From Symsagittifera roscoffensis (Eukaryota; Xenacoelomorpha; Acoela; Convolutidae), in assembly GCF_963678635.1 (NCBI RefSeq), contig NC_087064.1, positions 59,158,338 through 59,222,337 of the forward strand: 64,000 nt of DNA. Direction: 5' to 3'. The position numbers and the translations under genes are program-made. Within the stretch, counting starts at the first letter, position 1, and every line of letters begins with the position of its first letter. This document shows, in pieces, positions 56,369 through 64,000 of the stretch. The notes below the pieces were generated by a model. It saw nothing but the letters and a program-made list of their open reading frames with translations, did no database searches and was not told the DNA's origin.

Positions 56369-57700
56369 TTAAGAGTATATTCGCCTACAAGACAAAATTG
56401 TAAATTTTTCAGCATGGGACTCTAACTCCTTAGTTCCTGAAAAAAAAGTCTTATAGCGGGGTGGTAAATAAAACCTTGATACAATCATTTTCTGTCCTAG
56501 TTCTACAATCGTAGCATTTGCTACGGGTAAATCAATTTCGACTGCTTGAACTGTTTTGATTTGAGCTGAACCGAACCATTCTTCCACTTCCTCCAGTTTT
56601 TCTGTTATTTGTCTGAACTTTTTCAATTTATATCTGAATTTTGTTTGTTCCATTGAACCATGTTTCAGTTAAGTACAGGATATTAATTGGAGAGTCGCGA
56701 TTACTTAAATGTGCTGCCAGAAGTTCCAGATGTTTTTTAATTGATGGAAAAAGTAAAATTAACATCACACTTTTTTGAAGTTTTGCCCCTGAGTTTTTAG
56801 GTAATTTCTTGTATTTTGTTTCCTAGAAGAACTATTTTCTTGCCAAATCAACTCGTGAAATTGTTGATGAGGTAGACGAGTACGGTTCCTCCACCGTTTA
56901 AGATGTTTATCATGTGCAAAAACCTTCCAAATGTAGTTAATCACCGCATCCCGAGTTCAAAGTTTTCCTCCGTGTTCATCTTGTTTCATCATATGAAAAA
57001 AGTCATTCTTGGCTTTAAAACATTTTCAAAAACTCGTACAAGTTTCATCAGGTTCTGACTCTGCGGCAACACTTTATTCTTTCTGAAGATGTTAGTGTGC
57101 GGTATTGAGAATCGGGTATTTATAGGCTTGGATACATAATCTTTTGAGGGTAAGCGACGTGCTGTTGACCAGAAGCGAATTTAGGGTGAGGGGGCGAAGG
57201 GGGGGGGGGGGGGGGGGGGGTCGGGCGGACGCCCTCCTTTCTCAGAGATTCGACCCCCTGCCTACCCAAAGGGCCCCCTTTGGTACTTTTTAAGAAATCC
57301 ATTTTTGGCTGACCGACATTTTCCAAAATTTTCCAAAAAACGCCCTAAAACGGTTTTTGTTCACCTGTTTTTTCAAAAATTTGCCTGGCGTCTTTTAGTG
57401 CTTTAGGAGAGCTCGGAAAATCAATTTGGTTGACCTAAAAAAAGAAAGAAGGTCGTCAACTGCCAATTGCGAGAGAGGCTTCTGTGTTAACCGCGTTCGA
57501 TATGCTTCTCACTTTTCACATTGTTGCATTTGAAGTCCTGATCTGCTACTTTCTTTCAGGCCAATAACTATAATTGTTTTTTCTTTGCTTCATAGTTTTC
57601 CAGATTTTCACGATCCATCAATGCCTTACGACAGCTTTTAGAGTCTAATAAATCAATCTCCGACGTGACTCTGTTCATTTAATCAGACTTAAGTTATAAT
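56369..57700 (-). pseudogene. Decayed non-LTR (LINE) retrotransposon remnant
   Basis: On the minus strand, around 57600-57500, EKTIIVIGLKESSRSGLQ resembles the start of the RRM-like region in LINE ORF1 proteins. Around 56760-56640, HLSNRDSPINILYLTETWF resembles an endonuclease-domain TETW motif. In a shifted frame down to 56369, VEIDLPVANATIVELGQ and RFYLPPRYKTF resemble the downstream endonuclease strands. A family B copy (57165-57450) lies between. Frames shift and stops occur, so it is dead. Reverse transcriptase was not found in the window. Confidence 0.5.
57165..57450 (-). repeat. Family B repeat, inverted copy with long G-run
   Basis: Reverse orientation: CTCAGAGATTCGACCCCCTG, CCCAAAGGGCCCCCTTTGG, CCATTTTTGGCTGACCGACA, GAGAGCTCGGAAAATCAATT. 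The G-run (about 21) at 57200 matches the G-run position of the copy at 54603. Confidence 0.7.
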
Positions 57701-58199
57701 ACTTCATCTTTTGCCATTGAAAATCTTGATGACCTCAATTCGTTCTTCAATAGATTAACAATAACTGAAATCAAGTTTCTAACAACTTAACTGAAATTTT
57801 CAATCATCACTTATCACTCATTTCTATTCCTGGAGAGGGCTCCATGCAGTACAGGCGCGTTTTTTCCTGCCTTTTCATTGACTGGGAAAACAGGGGTTTC
57901 ATTGCAAAATTGCTAGATCGACGAGTCTGCTTGCTTATCGTGCCATCATGATTTTGAGCACCTATTTGGCCTTTCTGAAAAAATTCATAAAGTTCATACA
58001 CAAAAACTTGAAGAGGATAGTGAATGATTATCAAGAAAATCAGAAAATTTAGGCAAACTATTCGTAGTTTTCAAAAATATTGGGTTTTCAATATGTACAC
58101 ACATTATTGCCTATGATGATTTTGTTTTTCTCAATTTAGATAAATCAAAGATTATAAAATATGAACTGAAAAAACGAAAAATGAATCAGAAAGAAGCGG

Positions 58200-61100
58200 G
58201 GCAAGAACCATTAATTGTGTTTCAGATTTTTTTGTGAGAAAGGCTGCAAACAATTGAAAAAATTGTGAGAAAGCTTGCAAACAATTGAAAAATTGCAAGT
58301 AAATGAAGGTTGCTAACGATTGAAAAGATTACATGAATCAAATAACGCTTATTTTCAGTAGTTCTAACTTTTTGCATTATTTGAGCTGTCTGAATTGAGA
58401 AAATCGAACAAAAAATTGTTTGAAATTTTCAAGTTACCTAAAAAAATAGTGATTTTTAACAAACTTTTTCATTTCAAAATTGCAAAAATTAAAGGGTCCA
58501 TCAAGACTGTCAGAAAATTTTTCCTCAACTCAAAGAAACCATAAAATGAAATTATTCAATTTCACTTTCATCTGAAAAAAGTCCAATTAGAGAAAATTGG
58601 ATCAGAAAGCTATTTTATTAGACCAGTAGGTTTATTGCCATCAATCCGCTTGTGAAACCACATTCCCATGTCTTCTACCATACTAATGTAAAAATTGAAT
58701 GATAACTGAAATTGGCTCACTCAATTTAGCGTCATTATTTTCTGAAACAATTCAATTCACCATTCCAATTTGATGACGCCGTCGAGCCTCAAGTGACATC
58801 AAGTGCTGCCAAACTAGTTCACATCCGATCACATTTTCAACTACTTTTGTTTTCAGGATGGCGGGAGTAACACTTTGAGATCTCTTGCATAATTTAAAAC
58901 TTTAACTAACTGTATTATGCGAAAAACACAGAACTTAAAGAAAGCACAGAAAATACGAAATTCCTTCACAGGAGCATAACCTTTCCAAAAAAAACGCATT
59001 ATGCAAAGTTTTCTTTGCACCTCATTTCGTAAATAACTGCTTTGTTAACAACAATTCAATTCGCACGAGTTATTGTATTAACCAGGCGACAACGACTTAC
59101 CTTATTTTGAGCGGATTTAACTCAATTTGCTCAAATAAAAAAGCTAAAGCTCATTTTCGATAATTGGATGAGGTTGGAAACAAAAAATATATATATTTAG
59201 GTTGCCTCAAATAGATAAACAGCTTTGTTGCAGTATTTTTACCTTCTCAAAAGATTTGAGCGGTTTGAATTGAGCAAGTCGAACAAAAAAATCAATGAAA
59301 ATTTTCAAGTTACCTAAAAAATAACAATGGTTTTGGAAAAAAAATTTTGTTTTCAAGTTGCAAAATTAAATGCTCTATCAAGACTGTAAAACTACTATCC
59401 AACTCAAAGAAACCTTCAAATGAAAATTTTGATTTAAATTTTCATCTGAAAAAAGTCCACTTAGAAAAAATTTGATCAGAAAGCTATTTTATTACTCAAC
59501 TAGGATTTTTGCCATCACTCAGCATGTGAAACCACATTCTCACGTCCTCTACCATAACATCGTAAAAAATAAATAAACACGGAATTTGGCTCACTCAGTT
59601 TAGTTTAATTAGATTTCTGAAACAATTCAAATCACCTTTAAAATTTGATGACGCCGACGAGTCTCAAGTGACGTCAATTGCTGCCGATTAAGTTCACATC
59701 CGATAAAGTTCACAACCATAAAATGTATTTCAAAAAATTTTTCTTCTAAAGAAAAGTCCAATTAGAGATCATTGGATCAGAGAGCTAATTCATTAATCCA
59801 GTAGGGTTATTGCCATCACTCAGCATCCGAAACCACATCTCAAGCCTTCTGCCATATCAACATAAAAACTGAATAAAAAGGAAAATTTTCTCGCTCTATT
59901 TTGCGACATTAAGTTTTCTGAAACAACTCAAATCAAGATTCCAACAATTTGGTGACGCCGACGGGTCTCAATTGACGTCAATTGCTGCCGATCTAGTTCA
60001 CGATCTTACTTTCGCACTTGATGGTTTTCAACAGCTTTTTTTCTCATAGCTGGATTAACAGTTTGAGATCCATTGCACAGTTTATTACCCTAACCTTAAA
60101 TTTTATTCAAAAAACAGTTCAAATTACCTTAAAATTTGATGACGCCAACAATTCTCAAGTGACGGCTTTTGCTGCCGAAATAGTTCACATCCCAGCACAC
60201 TTTTCTTCTTGATGGTTTTCAACTATTTTTTTTTCAGGATAGCGGGATGAAAAGTTTGAGTTCCATTGCATAATTTAATACCTTAACTAACTCATACTAT
60301 GCAAACATGCGAATAAGCACAACAAATTCAAATTTACTTCACAGAAGCACAACTTTTTCAAAAGAAAAATTCATTTGGCAAAGTTCGTTAAACTTTTCTC
60401 CTAACTCATCGCTCTGCAAGCAAAAATTCATTTCGCATACTTATAGTGTATATATCAGGCGACAATGACTTACCTTTATTTCAGCGGACTTAATTCACTC
60501 AGCTCAATCAAAAATGCTAATGCTTACTTTCAACAATTGGGATGAGGTTGGAAACAATTGAAAAACTATTTAGATTGCCTGAAATAAAGAAACGGCTCTG
60601 CTTCAGTATTTTTACCTTCTTGCATGATTTGAACAGTTTCAATTGAGCAAGTCGAACAGAAAAGTCATTGAAAATTTTCAAATTACTTATTCAAATAATA
60701 TTAGTTTTAGAAAATTCTTAAAGTTTCCAAGTTGAAAAATTTAAAGGATATATCAGGATTGTCAGAAAAATGTTGCCCAACTCAAAAAAACTTTAAAATG
60801 AAACTTTTTGTATTGATTTTTAATCTGAAAAAAGTTCATTTAAAGAAATCTGGATCAGAAAGCTATTTTATTACTCCAGTAGGATATTGCCATCACTCAG
60901 CATGTAAAACCACGCTCTCACCTCTTCTAGCAAAACGTAAAAACTGAATAATAACTGAATTGGTCTCGCTCAATTTAGCGTCATTGAGATTTCTGAAGCA
61001 ATTTAACTCACCAGTCCAATTTGAGAACGCCGACGGGTCTCAAGTGACGTCAATTGCTGCCGAACTAGTTCACGTCCGACCACTTTCCTTGATGGTTTTC

Positions 61101-61200
61101 AACTAATTTTCTTCAGGATGGCAGGAGTAGCAGTTTAGGATCCATTGTGTTTTTAATACCTGAACAAACTTATGCAAAGAAGCGAAGATGCACTTCGCAT
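58200..61200 (+). repeat. Degenerate tandem repeat array, about five partial units
   Basis: A block with GATGACGCCG, TCAAGTGACGTCAATTGCTG and TAGTTCACATCC recurs near 58773, 59649, 59952, 60138 and 61027. A second block (GTCCAATTAGAGA, GGATCAGA, AGCTATTTTATTA, GCCATCACTCAGCATGTGA) recurs near 58580, 59456, 59757 and 60836. A third (TTTGAGCTG/CGGTTTGAATTGAG, TCGAACA) recurs near 58380, 59255 and 60625. Spacing is uneven (about 300 to 1370), so internal deletions occurred. No coding signal. Confidence 0.75.
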
Positions 61201-61399
61201 ACACTAGCAAAAATTTGACCAATAACTCTACTGGGAAAAACTGAATAAAACTTGGAGTCTACAGAATTTCTGAAATGACGCACGCCAATTATGATTCTAC
61301 ATAATTGCTAAGTGACGCAAGCCAATTATGACACATTAGCAGTACCAATAAACTTGATAAAAAATAATTTTATCAACTAACATTCCTCAGTTTATACAA

Positions 61400-61558
61400 G
61401 TCTATGGAGCAGTAATCACATGAAAAAATAAAAGGTAAAACAATAAAAAAAAAATAGTTTTTTTATTTGAAATTTTTTGTGAAAATCATCCCCCCTCATG
61501 CCATATTTAGAACAAAGTGATAAACTTCGCTTCTAGTAGCAAATCAATTATGGCAAAT
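61400..61558 (+). repeat. Family A repeat, cut by LTR insertion
   Basis: Starts at TCTATGGAGCAGTAATCACATG and matches other copies through CAAATCAATTATGGCAAAT. It then stops exactly where the LTR begins with TGTTGTGA. In intact copies the same place continues AAGCTT. Confidence 0.8.
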
Positions 61559-61770
61559 TGTTGTGATTCTTACCATTTGTTTTATTTCACTAATTACTTT
61601 AAAGTATCTTAACTGGTTAATCTTGATTTGACCTTGCTATCTTCATTCTCTCCGACGGAGAGAATGACCGCTCACTTTTTTAATGTTTTAACTTAGAGAT
61701 TAATTCACTTTTTAAACATATCTTATTTGTAACTAAGTAGAATTAACCGTAACAAAGGAACATTTTATCA
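61559..61770 (+). mobile_element. 5' LTR of a Ty3/gypsy-type retrotransposon (212 bp)
   Basis: Begins TGTTGTGATTC and ends TTTTATCA, giving the usual TG...CA ends, and is followed directly by a primer binding site. The left boundary is set by the break in a family A repeat. A perfect 23-base palindrome (61644-61666) lies near the middle. The 3' LTR is outside the window, so the ends and target duplication cannot be confirmed. Confidence 0.75.
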
Positions 61771-61788
61771 TGGCGCAGTCAAACAGCA
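61771..61788 (+). other. Primer binding site, tRNA-Ser type
   Basis: TGGCGCAGTC directly after the LTR is complementary to a tRNA 3' end of the form GACTGCGCCA. This is the serine tRNA end used by insect elements such as 297 and 17.6 (from memory of the family). Only the first ten bases match clearly. Confidence 0.6.
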
Positions 61789-61823
61789 ACGAATCAAACG
61801 TGAGAGGTATACCTTCATTTTAG

Positions 61824-64000
61824 CAGAACCACACAGTGGACCCACCAATTCCTTGGGAAGAGTGGAGCGATCTATTCCAGCTAGCGATAATCGCAAAAGA
61901 GAATATCGACATCGAAAATCTCTTGAATCCAACGGAACGATATCACCCACCTCCCCCAACATTGGAAAATCCGCCGGAAAACGAATCCGACGCTCAAAAA
62001 ACATCACGCATCGAGAGGAATATCCAAGAACAAAAGAGATTCGATGATGAAGAAATGGCCTCAATAAAGTTAGACACCAAGAAATTCAACGGTATGAGAC
62101 TGGAAGAGGCGGACAAAAAACTAAGATCCATACTTTATCTAGCCCTTGGAAACGAAGGAAAGAAAATATTCGGCCAGAAGTTCACAAGAGTCAAAGTTCT
62201 ACAAATTTCTTTCAAAGAATTTTGGGACAATTTGTCCACAGCTTTTGTGAGAAAAACAAACATAACCTTCGAAAGACACAAACTCTTAAACAGAAAACAG
62301 AGGGACAGAGAATCATTAGAACAATTCTGGGGGGCACTGGCTGAAATGGCAAAACGATGTAACATTCCCACAGGAGAAGACGAATGGATTAGAGATATTT
62401 TTATTAATAACATGAAGAATTCAGATATCCAACGGAAACTGCTCACGGAAACCTTACCGCCACTAGAAGCCTTAAACCTAGCCCTGATTGATGAAAAAGG
62501 AATTACAAACCACATAAAGATGACGAGTACTTTTAAATCCAGCGGATATTCTTCCAACAAATCTTTTAATCATTTTAATGTAAAAAGAGAACCCACCCTA
62601 AACATCGAAAGAAACAACACATGTATGAAATGCGGCGGAAGTTTTACAAAAGGACATCTAGCGGTTTGCCCTGCTAAAGATACAACATGTACGACTTGTA
62701 AATATCGAGGACATTTTACTAGACTTTGTAAATCACGCCGTAAAAATGTAAATATTGTGGATAGCCAAATTGTAAACAATACGGATCATCATTATCCTTC
62801 GGAACAACCAGATGTACATATTGACCACGCTAATAGAGAATGCTGTGGAGTAATAAATGCATGGTCAGAGTCTGGACAAAGCGATAACGACGATTACTCA
62901 GTATTAAACGTAACAACTATCTACGATGATCAAGGAAAGGAGATAAAGAAACTACTAAATATCGGCTTAGGAAATGAAAACCAAGTAATTCTGAACATAC
63001 AGGTGGATTCAGCAAGCCCTGTAAGCTTCCTTAAACAGAATGTGTTACACGAGTTGAGACTACGAGACCCCTACGTGAAAATATATCCAGTGGATAAAGC
63101 TAACAAGGAACTCTATTGTGGATTTACGAACAATGCAATAAATATCACTGGAAAAGTAATTGTCCCAATTTTCTCAAATGTATGGTCCCACAAGGAATGC
63201 CACTTCTTTCTAACTCAAGGTCATGAAAGAAACATCTTGGGAAACGACAATTTACCAAAAGTCGGAATCGAAGTTTCACAAAAACAATACGCAACACTCA
63301 CCAACAAGAGAACTTGTAAGTTTATCAAATCCGTTACTTCACTTGACATAGATAATGAAATAGAAATGATTGGAAAAACCTTCAAACAACTATTCCTTCG
63401 GATTGGAAAAATAAAGAATCAAACAAAAATAACTTATTTTCATGAACCATTAAAGCCAATTCAACTAAAAGGCAGGAGGGTCCCTTTACACTTACTAGAC
63501 TCAGTAAAAACAGAATTATACAGGCTTAAATCCAAAGGACACATCAAAAAATTAGAAAACTGTGACGAGGACAGATTTATTAGTCCGATAGTTATTACTT
63601 GTAAAAAAGACAAATCGATAAAGTTAGCCCTTGATTCAAAATTCATCAACAAACAAATATACAAGAACAAATATCAGATGCCTAATATACACGAATTAGT
63701 TGATAACGTGGCGGCTCAAATTTCGGACAATTCCGCCGGAGAAGTATGGTTTACAAACCTAGACCTAAAGAACGCATATAGTCAACTCGCACTGGACAAT
63801 TTTACTAGCAGCCAATGCAACTTTAGTCTAGTCGGCGGAGATACTTATCAATTTTTAACGGGTTTTTACGGACTCGGCGACATGCCAAACGAGTTTCAGA
63901 GAGTCATGGACTCAACTTTGGGAAACATTCCTTTTACAAATTGCTACCTCGACGATATATTAGTCGCTTCCAAAGGAAGTTTTAACGATCACAAGAAAAT
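61824..64000 (+). CDS. Gag-pol polyprotein of a Ty3/gypsy-type retrotransposon (5' start uncertain, 3' end beyond window)
   Basis: One open frame of 725 codons without stop to the window edge. The first in-frame ATG is at 62055. An in-frame TAG at 61821 separates it from an earlier ATG at 61770. Order seen: capsid-like gag (PPIPWEEW near the start), two zinc knuckles (62622-62729), retropepsin region (DSA at 63006-63014, ILG at 63234-63242), and reverse transcriptase from about 63460 with FISPIVITCKKDKSIKL, NKYQMPNIHEL, FTNLDLKNAYSQL, and YLDD at 63945-63956. Gag and pol are fused in one frame. RNase H and integrase would follow outside. This is a transposon, not an exogenous virus. Intactness of pol here suggests a fairly young copy. 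Confidence 0.88.
62622..62729 (+). other. Zinc knuckles of the nucleocapsid region
   Basis: Two Cys/His clusters: CMKCGGSFTKGHLAVC (spacing CX2CX7HX3C) and CTTCKYRGHFTRLC (classical CX2CX4HX4C). The second is a standard retroelement RNA-binding knuckle. The first is the longer variant common in fused gag-pol elements. Confidence 0.85.

Larger units (their letters stand above)
54460..58200. other. 3' flank of the Patched-domain gene
   Basis: Contains family B copies (54603-54945 plus, 57165-57450 minus), a decayed LINE remnant on the minus strand (56369-57700) and two G-runs. No intact gene. The poly(A) site of the Patched-domain gene should be in the first few hundred bases. Confidence 0.5.

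Noticed and set aside
57195-57225. Long G-runs (also 54634, 37608) and C-runs (41367, 42905) as G-quadruplex regulators
   Set aside because: Most sit inside repeat copies or simple sequence and vary in length. No positional relation to gene starts.
61768-63670. Minus-strand frames of 60-140 codons opposite the retrotransposon
   Set aside because: They are shadows of the long plus-strand gag-pol frame, which carries the recognisable motifs.

Overview
The window is nuclear DNA of an invertebrate animal. It is AT-rich and has long introns, GC-richer exons, GT-AG splice sites (plus a few GC-AG) and many decayed transposable elements. Nothing bacterial or viral-like dominates. The species cannot be read from the sequence. 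Rare non-GT donors and heavy loading with non-autonomous repeats would fit a large-genome tunicate, but this is only a guess.

The window is dominated by one plus-strand gene of the Patched-domain (PTCHD/PTR, RND-type) family. I assembled it by hand from 18 coding exons between 18451 and 54459. All exon phases match, and the exons sum to 2823 nt, giving a 940-residue protein with about 12 membrane segments, a sterol-sensing-like domain (exons 6-9) and both RND-type GxxxD motifs (GIGVDD and GLAVD).

The 5' end of this gene, with about 5.5 kb upstream plus exons 1-3, is present twice as an almost identical direct tandem duplication of about 11.1 kb (1781-12943 and 12960-24083). The first copy is therefore an extra promoter and exon 1-3 set lying upstream of the full gene.

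Inside intron 4, on the minus strand, is a nested three-exon gene (33484 to 31510) for a drug/metabolite-transporter (EamA, SLC35G-like) membrane protein of about 320 residues. It uses a GC-AG intron.

The introns and 3' flank are packed with repeats. Family A is about 530 bp with hairpins near both ends. Family B carries a GACCC-TTT-GGGTC hairpin. A 30-bp minisatellite occurs at two loci in opposite orientation. There are tRNA-derived SINE-like pieces, two inverted-repeat (MITE-like) elements and a decayed LINE remnant (56.4-57.7 kb). A degenerate tandem repeat array (58.2-61.2 kb) contains perfect TGACGTCA palindromes.

The right end (61559-64000, continuing beyond the window) is a Ty3/gypsy-type LTR retrotransposon inserted into a family A repeat. 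It has a 212-bp 5' LTR, a primer binding site, and one gag-pol reading frame with zinc knuckles, protease and reverse transcriptase up to YLDD.
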